NCBI GenBank assembly: GCA_024275415.1
Contig: JAJRZD010000031.1
Span: 1-43,175 of the forward strand
Source of the DNA: an archaeon
GTDB lineage: Archaea > Asgardarchaeota > Thorarchaeia > Thorarchaeales > Thorarchaeaceae
Length of the DNA stretch: 43,175 nucleotides
Direction of reading: 5' to 3'
Shown: positions 15,560 to 24,044 of the stretch, piece by piece
Layout of the letters: each line of letters starts with the position of its first letter
Position numbering within the stretch: position 1 is the first letter of the stretch
Notes under the pieces: generated by a model
What the model saw: the letters and a program-made list of their open reading frames with translations, nothing else
Told to the model about the DNA's origin: nothing
The model's database searches: none
Position numbers and translations under genes: made by a program

Positions 15560-16695
15560 TGGGTTACTTTCTTCGTGTCTTGAGAGCAACTATCTTGAAG
15601 GAAATCAGGATTCTGCGTAGGAACAAGGTCACGATTGGTCTTGTTGTCCTTGCTCCACTAATGTTCTGGTCTGGCTTCGTGTTATTGATGGGAGGTGTAT
15701 ATTCGCAAGGCATTGAGGCTGGTCTTGTTGTGCTTGAAACAGAACCTGGCTACTTCACAAATGGGCTCATCGAGATCTTGGGAGCACCAGACGAGATTCC
15801 GCCGAACCTCATCCTTAGAGAGATGGACAATGACACAGCGTCAGCACTCTTCAAAACGGGCGAGATAATGCTGGTAATAGTAATTCCTGATGGGTTCGAG
15901 GAATCGTTATCTCAGAATGAGTCTACAAGTGTAGGGATCTGGGTGAACAACTTCCATGAGGACATGACCAAAAACCTAAGGATGCCTGTGATTCGAAAAC
16001 TAGACCTCTTCTATCAGACCTATCTCGGTGAAGATGCTTCAGTAGACTTTGACTACACCCTGCTTCGTCCCTATACGTATCCTCGCCTCGGGTACATGAC
16101 ATGGACCATGTCAATATATGCGGTAATGTTTGGAGCGCTGTTCATGGGTGGGTCGCTGATGACACAAGAGTTCGAGGACAAGACTATCGAGGAAATCGAA
16201 ATGGCGAGTCACTCTCCCGCAGCAATCACTGTGGGGAAGTTGCTGACCGGGGCGTCCATCGGTTTTATTGCTCCCCCCGTCCTGTTGCTTCTTGGTTTCG
16301 TTGGTTTTGGGATCTGGCCAAAAGGTGACATTATCACTTACATGCTTCTGTCATTGCCATTGTCTATAACCGCCTCTGGTATCGGAATCATACTGGGCTC
16401 TCTTGTGAAGCATTCCGTGTATATTGTTCCAATCTCGGCTCTTTCGTCCCTCTTCTACTGGATAATGGGCGGAGGGATGGTTCCTCTTCTTATCGCAGGT
16501 CTGAGTTTTGGTATAGCTGATACGTATTCTCCCATCTCGAATGCTTACAGGTCACTTACAGAGATGTTTGTTGATGGCACATCCAGTTCCCTATTTGTTG
16601 ATGCAGGCATACTATGGATGGCAGCTGTCGCATTCCTACTTTTTGCTCATCTTGCTGTGAAAAGGCTTTTGCGCCTCGGCAATCGTACTTTGTGA
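15559..16695 (+). CDS. ABC-2 type permease, subunit 2
   Basis: A 378-residue permease with the same layout as subunit 1: basic start LKEIRILRRNK, one membrane segment, an extracytoplasmic domain to about residue 175, then five or six segments including the ABC-2 FEDKTIEEIEMASHSP loop (subunit 1 has FESKAIEDTLNSPISR at the same place). ATG overlaps the upstream TAA, with AAGGAGG at 15542-15548. The similarity of the two subunits suggests an old duplication. It is the last gene of the operon. Confidence 0.88.
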   Translation: MGYFLRVLRATILKEIRILRRNKVTIGLVVLAPLMFWSGFVLLMGGVYSQGIEAGLVVLETEPGYFTNGLIEILGAPDEIPPNLILREMDNDTASALFKTGEIMLVIVIPDGFEESLSQNESTSVGIWVNNFHEDMTKNLRMPVIRKLDLFYQTYLGEDASVDFDYTLLRPYTYPRLGYMTWTMSIYAVMFGALFMGGSLMTQEFEDKTIEEIEMASHSPAAITVGKLLTGASIGFIAPPVLLLLGFVGFGIWPKGDIITYMLLSLPLSITASGIGIILGSLVKHSVYIVPISALSSLFYWIMGGGMVPLLIAGLSFGIADTYSPISNAYRSLTEMFVDGTSSSLFVDAGILWMAAVAFLLFAHLAVKRLLRLGNRTL

Positions 16696-16828
16696 ATTGG
16701 ACAACATTGGGTCTAATCGTGTTTCTCTCAGAGAGCAACACAGGAACCAACTCCGTGAATGACAAAGCATGAATGCTACCGTGAATCATCCCACGTTTTG
16801 CCTCCCTCTCTGAATTGAACTCGACATG

Positions 16829-16838
16829 CTATTATATG
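16829..16838 (+). promoter_or_regulatory. TATA-like box for the first MFS gene
   Basis: CTATTATATG would direct a transcript start near 16858. That excludes an upstream frame opening at 16840 and supports translation from 16888, where GAGAGGAG (16872-16879) supplies a good Shine-Dalgarno. Confidence 0.5.
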
Positions 16839-16887
16839 GGTGCTGCACATAGTCGTGAGTCAATCTCTGATGAGAGGAGCGAGAAAA

Positions 16888-18234
16888 ATGACAGATGAAG
16901 AACTTACTCCTGACACTGCATTATCCATGGCAAAGAATGAGCCTGAACCAATGCGATGGCTATATGTCTTCGTCATAGGACTTGGATTCTTTACAACAGG
17001 AGTCAGCTGGAGTGTGTACAACAGCTTCCTGCCTGCTGATTTCCTGCCATTGTTCATCCAAGGCGACCTTCAGAACACGATTATTGGAATCATAATGGTG
17101 CTTGATAATGTTCTTGCATTATTACTGCAGCCATACATCGGTGCCCGTTCTGACCGCCAGCGCTCGAAGCTCGGTCGAAGGATGCCGTACATTCTCATTG
17201 GCACTCCCGCCGCAGCTGTCTTCTTCGCGTTGATCGCACTTGGTTGGGCTGCCTTCAACTTTTGGTTGATGTTCCTATTTATCACTATATTCAACGTGTC
17301 AATGGCATACTATAGGGCTCCAGTGGTTGCACTTATGCCTGATGTTGTCCCCTCTGAGCATCGTAGCAAAGCCAATGGTGTGATCAATCTCATGGGAGGA
17401 ATTGGAGCCATCTACGCCTTCGCTATTGCTTCCCAAATATACAAGATCAAAGACCCCGGCCTAGCAGCATTATTTGCCACCACGACCACTAGGATCGGAC
17501 CTATCCTTGCTTTCCTGACCACCTCTATCATTATGGTTGTCGCAACCATCATCCTTTTCGTCGTGATCAAGGAACCCGAGGTGCCTCCTGTTGATCCTGA
17601 TAAGCCAGAGGAGGTTGGCATAATCGATGCAATACGACAGGTTTCTTTCAGCTCTGATAAGAGTGCCATCGCCCTGTTGCTAGCCATACTCTCGTGGTTC
17701 TTTGGCTACAACGCCATCGAAACGTGGTATACAAAGTATGGTAGTGAGGTTCTTGGTTTCGCCACGGCTGATTCTGCTTTCCAACTAACCGCATTTGCAT
17801 TATCCTTCGTGGTATTTGCAATTCCTGCAGGGTTGATTGCTGGTAAAATAGGGCGCAAAAAGACTATCATGGTGGGACTTGTCATAATGATTACTGGGAT
17901 CGCTCTCCTTATCGTTGTGATAGATTATTATCTCATGATGGTGATCCTAATCATCGCCGGTTTGGGTTGGAGCTTAACAAACGTTAATTCAATCGTCATG
18001 CTGTGGGAACAATTTGGAAAGGCGCGATTGGGGGCTGGAACTGGTCTTTACTATCTATTCAGCATGGGCGCAGCGATTTTTGGACCGGTCATCTCAGGTG
18101 TCATCTTCGACCTCACGACAATCGAGATTCTGTTTCCGCTCTCGATTACTTTTCTGATAATAGCACTCATTTTCATGTTGATGGTGCGGACTGGCGAAGT
18201 TGGAGATGAGGTAATCTCTGAATATGCATCATAG
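16888..18234 (+). CDS. MFS / GPH-like sugar:cation symporter
   Basis: A 448-residue transporter with 12 hydrophobic segments. The loop after segments 2-3, PYIGARSDRQRSKLGRRMPY, matches the glycoside-pentoside-hexuronide/sucrose-transporter branch (D-R-x-x-S-K-x-G-R-R-x-P). A second-half loop GLIAGKIGRKKTIMVG is the standard MFS repeat. The likely role is uptake of a sugar or glycoside with a cation. The start at 16888 is chosen for its Shine-Dalgarno and promoter position. An 11-bp stem-loop follows the stop. Confidence 0.85.
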   Translation: MTDEELTPDTALSMAKNEPEPMRWLYVFVIGLGFFTTGVSWSVYNSFLPADFLPLFIQGDLQNTIIGIIMVLDNVLALLLQPYIGARSDRQRSKLGRRMPYILIGTPAAAVFFALIALGWAAFNFWLMFLFITIFNVSMAYYRAPVVALMPDVVPSEHRSKANGVINLMGGIGAIYAFAIASQIYKIKDPGLAALFATTTTRIGPILAFLTTSIIMVVATIILFVVIKEPEVPPVDPDKPEEVGIIDAIRQVSFSSDKSAIALLLAILSWFFGYNAIETWYTKYGSEVLGFATADSAFQLTAFALSFVVFAIPAGLIAGKIGRKKTIMVGLVIMITGIALLIVVIDYYLMMVILIIAGLGWSLTNVNSIVMLWEQFGKARLGAGTGLYYLFSMGAAIFGPVISGVIFDLTTIEILFPLSITFLIIALIFMLMVRTGEVGDEVISEYAS

Positions 18235-18237
18235 TCC

Positions 18238-18261
18238 ATGAAGGGGATCTATCCCCTTCAT
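18238..18261. terminator. 11-bp perfect stem-loop between convergent MFS genes
   Basis: ATGAAGGGGAT (18238-18248) and ATCCCCTTCAT (18251-18261) pair fully across a 2-base loop, starting 4 bases after the MFS stop. CTTTGTCTTT follows. It lies in the 73-base gap between convergent genes and could serve both. Confidence 0.7.
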
Positions 18262-18307
18262 CTTTGTCTTTAGGACTTGACAATTTTGCACATGTGCGAG
18301 CATGTAG

Positions 18308-19462
18308 TTAGGTACAACCTTCTCCAAGTGCAGAATCGTCCTCCATGACCACTTCAACCTGTTTCGGTTCGATGAGAGCACACTCCACATTTCGATTGGT
18401 GATGCTGAATATCAGAAATGAGAGAAACGCCATAAAAGCTGCAAAGAAGATGACCGTGTAATAGTTTCCACCAAGGGTAAATATGATTGCTGCGTAGATT
18501 GGTCCAACCACTCCCGATATCGCTAGCATGGACTGCAACAACCCCGAAGCGGTTGCTCGTTCTGTATTCCTTTCCGTGACGTATTTCAGAGCACCAACGT
18601 AGAGGCAAGCCCATGCAAAGCCAAGCAGAACCTGTGCAGTGAATATCTCTATGATGTTCTGTGCCATCCCAATCCAGACGAAAGTCATCGAGGATGCCAC
18701 AAGACCTGTTGCGACTAACTTCGAGCAATCGAATCTATCGGTAAGGCCAAGCATGAAGATGACCTGGGCCAATGAGTTGGTTGCTTGAACCAGTCCGATA
18801 ATGCCCAAATCGCCACCGAGGTTTGAAAGGATCAACGGCCAGTAAGTCCAGACTGCAAAAGCGCTACTGTGACGGATAAGGACTGCAAGGTATACAGGAT
18901 AGTTCCTCTTGAAGGTTTCAATAGGAAAGAGTGGGACTTTGATCGAGTGTACTTCTATCTTTGGCAGAGTAAAAGCACTGGCAAACGCAAACAGAAAGAA
19001 GAGTGCTGAAAACAGAAATGCGTAATATATGTTGAATCCTGCGGCATATCCTGCCAGTACTGTGCCAAATCCCCATCCGAGCGCCCCGAAGGAGGCAAAC
19101 CTCCCCATCTTCATTTTGGACTCGTAGGCAAAAGCTGCAAGCGCACCGGGATATATCCCGATGCAAAAGCCATTCAGCACTCGGACGATGAACAATATCT
19201 CTAGCGTACTTGAGAGTACAATCAATCCAAAACTCAGTGTCGATAGCAGAATGCCAATGCGGAGGATGATGCGTCGTCCATAGATGTCCCCAGCTCTGCC
19301 GAAGATATAGCTTGAGAAGAAGGATGCGGTAGCATAAGCAGAAACCATGAACGCGATGTAGAGGTCATCTGCTCCCAGATGATCTCTTGCAAGTATCGGG
19401 ATATACGTGATTGCAGAGAGTATCGCTGCACCTGCCATCATCTGTATTATTTCTGTTCTCAC
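18308..19462 (-). CDS. MFS transporter
   Basis: A 384-residue protein of 11-12 hydrophobic segments. The MFS loop between segments 2 and 3 is FGRAGDIYGRRIILRIG, the classic G-x-x-x-D-x-x-G-R-R motif. The second-half counterpart is less conserved (LGLTDRFDCSKLV), as in drug-efflux-like or sugar-transporter-like MFS families. The GTG at 19460-19462 follows GGGAG with 7 bases of spacing. It converges on the GPH-like gene, so the two transporters are not co-transcribed. The substrate cannot be assigned. Confidence 0.85.
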   Translation of the reverse strand: MRTEIIQMMAGAAILSAITYIPILARDHLGADDLYIAFMVSAYATASFFSSYIFGRAGDIYGRRIILRIGILLSTLSFGLIVLSSTLEILFIVRVLNGFCIGIYPGALAAFAYESKMKMGRFASFGALGWGFGTVLAGYAAGFNIYYAFLFSALFFLFAFASAFTLPKIEVHSIKVPLFPIETFKRNYPVYLAVLIRHSSAFAVWTYWPLILSNLGGDLGIIGLVQATNSLAQVIFMLGLTDRFDCSKLVATGLVASSMTFVWIGMAQNIIEIFTAQVLLGFAWACLYVGALKYVTERNTERATASGLLQSMLAISGVVGPIYAAIIFTLGGNYYTVIFFAAFMAFLSFLIFSITNRNVECALIEPKQVEVVMEDDSALGEGCT

Positions 19463-19595
19463 CTTCGTCTCCCACTCTTTCGTGAGTCACACATTCATAT
19501 TAAGCGTCTGATTGGGACAATGCCTGAAGTACATGTGGCAAACCTTTTTTCCCTTCAAAGGATAATAGAGATAGAGTGCGTTCGAGGAATAGAAA

Positions 19596-19976
19596 ATGGT
19601 TTCGCCAAGGGTCAAGTTCATCGCTATCACTGTGGACGAATTGGTATTAGTGCCACTTGCCATCGTATTTGTCTACTATTTTTTGCCAGATTTCTTCCTG
19701 GCAAGTATTGTGTTCGGGTTTGTCGGCTCAGTTATCTTTGTGGCAATCAAGTATTATCTTGTCTATCCTCAGCTGATAGACTCGTCTTATGCTTATTATG
19801 GCCTCAAGGGATTGCTTGGGATTGTGAACGAAACAGTCACAGCTCAGTCTGGGAAGATCAAGGTCGGTCAGGAAATCTGGGATGCACGTTGTGATTCTGG
19901 TGAGATTGCACCCGGCACAAGGGTCAAGATAGTCGCACGTGAGAGCATGCAGGTCAAGGTCATCCCAGAGGAATGA
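19596..19976 (+). CDS. NfeD-like membrane protein with OB-fold
   Basis: A 126-residue protein with two hydrophobic segments (about 8-30 and 32-55) and a C-terminal OB-fold-like domain: GLLGIVNETVTAQSGKIKVGQEIWDARCDSGEIAPGTRVKIV, matching the NfeD pattern of G-x-A, strand, G-E-x-W-x-A, and a G-x-x-V-x-V loop. NfeD proteins partner with stomatin-like membrane proteins or clpP-like proteases; neither is adjacent here. Length suits the short NfeD1b class. Its TGA abuts the stop of the convergent M42 gene. Confidence 0.8.
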   Translation: MVSPRVKFIAITVDELVLVPLAIVFVYYFLPDFFLASIVFGFVGSVIFVAIKYYLVYPQLIDSSYAYYGLKGLLGIVNETVTAQSGKIKVGQEIWDARCDSGEIAPGTRVKIVARESMQVKVIPEE

Positions 19977-21026
19977 TCATTTCCCCTCAGACATAAGGAA
20001 CTGAAATACAAGCTCCACTGTTTTTTGCACATCAGACGGATCGATGCACTCGAAACTGCTGTGTGTGTATCTGCAGGGCACACCGACAGTCGAAACAGGC
20101 TGTCCTTGTGAGGCAATTGGAAAACCATCCGTGGCGTAGTTATGATACACTGCGCGCTGGATAGGAATGCCCTTCTCTTCTGCGACCTTGAATAATTGCT
20201 TGTTGATCTTATGCGAGTACACCAGTTGGTTGTCCTTAACAACTATAACAGGCCCCTTGCCTAATCCGACTGAAGCCTCACCACGAGTCCCAGGATAGTC
20301 GTCTGCAAGTCCTACCTCCAGAACAATCACACCATCCACATCGAGGTGTTTGGCAACTGCTGCGACACCTTTTGCGCCAATCTCCTCCATCACTGTCGAA
20401 ACAAGTGTCACACTGGGCCTGCGTTCCTTGTCAACCTTTGAGAGCCTTTCAGCAATTACAATCACCATTGCTAGGCCAACTCTGTCGTCAAATGACTTGC
20501 CCATCAGGTAATTGCCTACTCTCTTCACGGAAGTTGCATAGACCACTGGTGTTCCAATGTGAATCCCTGCACTCTCCACCTCTTCTGACGACCGAAGCCC
20601 GACATCTATGAAGACCTCATCCCATCTGGGGATGCTTGCCTTTCTCTTTGTTCCCGCAATATGAGCAGTTTGGACGCAGAAGCATCCTGGTAGCATCCCT
20701 GACTCGGTCATCAGGAGTATCCGTTGTCCCGGAAGTAGTCTGAGATCTGGCATGTGTCCTTGTGTGCTCCACTTTGCCTTTAGGAAGCCATTCTCATCGA
20801 TGTTGCTCACAAAGAAACCGACCTCATCTGCGTGTGCCACTAGCGCATAATGTTTTCCTGTGCCATCGATTGTCGCAACAAGATTACCTATCTTGTCTGA
20901 GGTGACAGCATCACAGGATTTTACAAGGTGATCCCTCACAAATTCTTGGACCAACTCCTCTCTTCCCACAGGCCCGTGGATACCACTTAGTTCTTCCAGA
21001 AGGTCAAACACTTTCTCGGACAACAT
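19977..21026 (-). CDS. M42-family metallo-aminopeptidase
   Basis: A 349-residue M42 (TET-type/FrvX-like) aminopeptidase, which removes N-terminal residues from peptides, usually in a dodecameric tetrahedral particle. Metal and catalytic positions are present: HADEVG with H65 and D67, FDDRVG (D180/D181), MEEIGAKG with E214/E215, EVGLADDYPG with E237, and RYTHSS near the C-terminus. The length is normal and activity is likely. It may recycle peptides delivered by the OPT transporter; that link is only a guess since the genes are 11 kb apart. Confidence 0.93.
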   Translation of the reverse strand: MLSEKVFDLLEELSGIHGPVGREELVQEFVRDHLVKSCDAVTSDKIGNLVATIDGTGKHYALVAHADEVGFFVSNIDENGFLKAKWSTQGHMPDLRLLPGQRILLMTESGMLPGCFCVQTAHIAGTKRKASIPRWDEVFIDVGLRSSEEVESAGIHIGTPVVYATSVKRVGNYLMGKSFDDRVGLAMVIVIAERLSKVDKERRPSVTLVSTVMEEIGAKGVAAVAKHLDVDGVIVLEVGLADDYPGTRGEASVGLGKGPVIVVKDNQLVYSHKINKQLFKVAEEKGIPIQRAVYHNYATDGFPIASQGQPVSTVGVPCRYTHSSFECIDPSDVQKTVELVFQFLMSEGK

Positions 21027-21038
21027 CAGACTCTCCCT

Positions 21039-21590
21039 TTACGACTCGACTTGGATGTTAAAAACTTGAGTTTCTGCATGATTGATTAGGGGAGCGTCAT
21101 CATAGGCTGTTATGAAGAACTTGACCGCATCCCCTTGTTCCAATGGCCCAAAGTTTGCTATCCAGCGTCCTCCAGCAGAGCAGAAACATGTGTAGAAGGT
21201 CATGTCCTTCACCTGCCACTCTTGACCATTTAGAGAGTAGCTCAGGCTAACGCTTGAGATTCCAGACGGATCCACACAATAGACAGTCACGCTGATTCTA
21301 TCTCCCACAACAGGTTTTTGCGGTGACACATTGACCTCGTATATTCTTGGCCCTTCTACATCATCAAATAGATCTATGACGATTATACCTGAAAGCATCA
21401 GGATGACCATCGTTCCAATTCCGATGAGTTTGGTCTGGTTTCTCAAATCTCGTCCATCCCATAGATTTTCGGTTGAAGAACTAATTTCAAGAGGTATGTT
21501 ATTTAGTCTTTCTCGAAAGTTGGCTGTACCCCAGATGTGTTGTGGAGAGAATACGACACGATTACCTGAGAATATATTGGTGAAAGCCAT
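21039..21590 (-). CDS. Membrane-anchored protein with Ig-like extracytoplasmic domain
   Basis: A 183-residue protein: about 55 soluble N-terminal residues, one hydrophobic segment (KLIGIGTMVILMLSGIIVI), then a beta-rich domain of about 105 residues. The latter has an Ig-like/Big-type pattern: a PVVGDRISVTVYCVDPSG strand pair, SSVSLSYSLNG, and a closing VKFFITAYDDA. Two Cys (CFC) lie in the domain. The frame continues upstream to 21707, but that extension is antisense to the neighbouring endonuclease gene and is Cys/His-rich only for that reason, so I start at the ATG at 21590. Function unknown; probably surface-exposed. Confidence 0.7.
   Translation of the reverse strand: MAFTNIFSGNRVVFSPQHIWGTANFRERLNNIPLEISSSTENLWDGRDLRNQTKLIGIGTMVILMLSGIIVIDLFDDVEGPRIYEVNVSPQKPVVGDRISVTVYCVDPSGISSVSLSYSLNGQEWQVKDMTFYTCFCSAGGRWIANFGPLEQGDAVKFFITAYDDAPLINHAETQVFNIQVES
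21570..21579 (+). promoter_or_regulatory. TATA-like box for a leaderless transcript
   Basis: AATATATTGG lies 21-30 bases before the ATG at 21600. This would start transcription at or next to the start codon, so the endonuclease mRNA is probably leaderless. The box overlaps the first codons of the divergent Ig-like gene. Confidence 0.55.
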
Positions 21591-21599
21591 TGTATTTGT

Positions 21600-22055
21600 A
21601 TGGCAATCATGGACACACTCCTTGGACTTGTGATGGGGCTCATCATAGCATTCTTCGTCTATATGGCAATGAAGGCAAGGCTCCGACATCGAATCGCTCA
21701 GGTCCAAGCGGAGTTCGAAAAGACATGGCTTGAGCAGGAATCAAGTATTCGAAAGGATGCTGCAAGCAGAAGCAGGAGTGTACTGAAGGGCAAGATTGCA
21801 GAGCATATGATTCCCATGATACCAGCGGTCTTTCATTATGAACCAGCAGATGCACGGTTCATTGGAGCCCCCATCGATTACATCATATTTGATGGCTATA
21901 CTCGGTTGAAGGACGACAAGGTCGATGAACCAATTACGATTGTGCTTGCGGACATAAAGACAGGGAATGCTCGGCTCAATCGGACTGAAAGAAAGATAAA
22001 GGAAGCAGTCGAAGCAGGGCGTGTCAAGTGGGAAACCATTCGAATTGATTTCTAA
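21600..22055 (+). CDS. Membrane-anchored endonuclease related to archaeal Holliday junction resolvase
   Basis: A 151-residue protein with one N-terminal hydrophobic segment (residues 4-22), a charged linker helix, and a nuclease-like domain. The segment GAPIDYIIFDGY followed by ITIVLADIKTG carries the D-x(n)-(D/E)-x-K core of Hjc/RecB-type nucleases (here DYIIF and DIKTG). The closing helix-strand (KIKEAVEAGRVKWETIRI) matches the group described as secreted endonucleases distantly related to Holliday junction resolvase. The function is not established for this group. The start is separated from the divergent Ig-like gene by only 9 bases. Confidence 0.78.
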   Translation: MAIMDTLLGLVMGLIIAFFVYMAMKARLRHRIAQVQAEFEKTWLEQESSIRKDAASRSRSVLKGKIAEHMIPMIPAVFHYEPADARFIGAPIDYIIFDGYTRLKDDKVDEPITIVLADIKTGNARLNRTERKIKEAVEAGRVKWETIRIDF

Positions 22056-22071
22056 CAGGCAGCTATGATGT

Positions 22072-22527
22072 CTATAGCCTCGTGGCAATCATAATGCCGA
22101 ACTCTCGCGCCTTGTCCTCTTCCCCTTCCGCGAGAGGGCCCTTTCTTCCGTCAACCTTGGCTGAGAAACCAGCACCTACGAGGTCTATCCCTTCAAATTT
22201 CTCTTTTATTATCTGACCGAGCTTCCCCAGTGCAACTCCCTTGTTGCCTCCGGTATAGGTATCGAACACGCCTCCTACCTTGCCTTTCACATGGACGATT
22301 GCTGCGCGTTCCAAGAACCTGCTCATATTCAGGGCTGGGGCCTGATTATGGTTCGGACATCCGAAAATAATGGCGTCATAATCACAGATCTCATCGGTGT
22401 GGATTTCACCTGTCTTGACGACACGGCATTCAACATCCCCTCTTTGTCGTATTCCTTCTGCAATGGCATCGGCGACCTTTTTCGTGTTCCCATACAAACT
22501 CTCATAGATGATGATTGCGCTTTTCAT
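22072..22527 (-). CDS. Flavodoxin-family protein
   Basis: A 151-residue flavodoxin-like protein. The FMN phosphate loop is SLYGNTK (residues 10-16), followed by VADAIAEGI. A second cofactor loop is FGCPNHNQAPALN, and a third is FDTYTGGNKG. The length fits a short-chain flavodoxin acting as a low-potential electron carrier. No flavin-reducing partner is adjacent; the Etf genes are 9 kb away. It is divergent from a TPR gene. Confidence 0.9.
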   Translation of the reverse strand: MKSAIIIYESLYGNTKKVADAIAEGIRQRGDVECRVVKTGEIHTDEICDYDAIIFGCPNHNQAPALNMSRFLERAAIVHVKGKVGGVFDTYTGGNKGVALGKLGQIIKEKFEGIDLVGAGFSAKVDGRKGPLAEGEEDKAREFGIMIATRL

Positions 22528-22662
22528 GTTCCTTCACTCAATCCCCATGTGACATGTGCTTTATGTGCATTACGACATCTCGCTACTTGATTTGTCTTAC
22601 TAAACTACAAAAGATGATTTCATCATGTTTGCACTTGGCTGAAAGTCCGTCAAGGTGAGCCT

Positions 22663-23556
22663 ATGAACGAGAGCTCTGAACAGAACTGCGAACAATTGCT
22701 GCGGCGCGGAGAACGGTTTTTGGCCTTCGGAGAAACCGATGCTGCCAAGGATGAATTCACAAAGGCATTGAATCTGAACGAAGACAATGCGAAGGCATGG
22801 TATCTCTTAGGGTTGGCACATCGGGACAGCAAGAACCCAGAACAAGCCAGAAAATGTCTGAAGGAAGCGATAGCTTCTGATCCTGAATGGCTAGAACCTC
22901 TTGCTGTCCTTGGAACCCTTGAGTTCTCTCTGGGCAATGATCGCCAGGCAGTGAAGACCCTCAAGCAGTACTTGGCTCTTGGTGGTTCAGATATTGACAC
23001 ATTGATGACCTTAGCACGCGCCGCATTCGAGGTCGATGATTGCAGGATCGTGCTCAAGGCTACTTCGAAGATCATAGAACAACAAGATGAATTGTCGCAG
23101 GTCTGGGTCATGCGTGGGCTGTGTCAAGCAAAGCTTAAGCGGTTCAATGCCGCTTGCACAAGTTTGAATGTCGCAGTTGAGTTGCATCCTGGCTTTGTGA
23201 GTGCCCTCAACACTGTGGGCGACCTGTCTTTCAAGGCAGGGAACTATCCCGTCGCCATAGAACTGTACACTTCGAGCCTGCAACAGGGTGCAGACCAACC
23301 TGATGTATTGTTCCGGTTGGGCGCTTCTTACTGGTTTGTTGGTGACTGGGCAGAGGCCATTCATCCCTTCGAAAAGTATGTGAAGCTGGTTCCTGATGAT
23401 CCTAAAGGATGGAACAATCTAGGGGTTGTGCTCAGAGAAAAGGGCGAAGTGAAGAGGGCAATGGAGTGCTACACGAAGGCCCTCGCATTGGATGAGTCCC
23501 TCGAAGTGGTTCGAAAGAACATGGACACTGCGAAAGACATGGAATTACTGATATAG
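22663..23556 (+). CDS. Tetratricopeptide repeat protein
   Basis: A 297-residue protein made almost entirely of TPR-type 34-residue helical hairpins, about seven to eight copies. Clear ones include AKAWYLLGLAHRDSKNPEQA, a hairpin starting PDVLFRLGASYWFVGDWAEA, and another starting PKGWNNLGVVLREKGEVKRA. No signal peptide or catalytic domain is visible, so it is probably a cytoplasmic scaffold. The ATG follows AAGGTGAG (22653-22660). Confidence 0.9.
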   Translation: MNESSEQNCEQLLRRGERFLAFGETDAAKDEFTKALNLNEDNAKAWYLLGLAHRDSKNPEQARKCLKEAIASDPEWLEPLAVLGTLEFSLGNDRQAVKTLKQYLALGGSDIDTLMTLARAAFEVDDCRIVLKATSKIIEQQDELSQVWVMRGLCQAKLKRFNAACTSLNVAVELHPGFVSALNTVGDLSFKAGNYPVAIELYTSSLQQGADQPDVLFRLGASYWFVGDWAEAIHPFEKYVKLVPDDPKGWNNLGVVLREKGEVKRAMECYTKALALDESLEVVRKNMDTAKDMELLI

Positions 23557-23649
23557 GCACAGCTGTCAACCTTCTCATGCACACAACACTTCAATGACAC
23601 GATTGTTATATAGCGGTCTTCTGGCTGTACTATACTAAGGTGCGATTAA

Positions 23650-24039
23650 ATGAATAGAGAAACATACCATAAACAGATGTTCATGGTTGCTGCATTATGG
23701 AACTGGGCCCTTGCAGTGACATTCCTCGTCTTACCACGAATTGACATCGCCTATTTCAGCCTTGCCGGAGATACGATTCCTCCAACTCTCCTGTGGTTTG
23801 ATAGCTTCATGGGGCTCGTCTTTGCCTTTGGCATAGGATTTTATCTTGTCAGCCTTGACATGAAAACCAATCATGGGCTAATCATGATAGCATCTTTTGA
23901 GAAGGTCTGGGTGTTTATCGTAGGATTCTCGTACTTCTTGCTTGCTGAAGCGTCAATCTTGGTGGCACTGATCGTGTTTGGTGACCTTATCTTCGGCTTG
24001 CTCTTCATGGAGGATCTTCGGGCAATCCGAAAGGCATGA
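23650..24039 (+). CDS. Small four-helix membrane protein
   Basis: A 129-residue protein with four hydrophobic segments (about 10-30, 46-66, 77-97, 99-119) and short polar ends. No family is recognised. The ATG follows AAGGTGCG with 8 bases or so of spacing, and GTTATATAG near 23606-23613 is a good TATA-like box, so it has its own promoter. It converges on the Lrp-like regulator gene with a 5-base gap. Confidence 0.72.
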   Translation: MNRETYHKQMFMVAALWNWALAVTFLVLPRIDIAYFSLAGDTIPPTLLWFDSFMGLVFAFGIGFYLVSLDMKTNHGLIMIASFEKVWVFIVGFSYFLLAEASILVALIVFGDLIFGLLFMEDLRAIRKA

Positions 24040-24044
24040 TCCAA

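Noticed and set aside
21591..21707. Cys/His-rich N-terminal extension of the Ig-like protein
   Set aside because: It is antisense to the start of the endonuclease gene, whose membrane segment and promoter explain the sequence.
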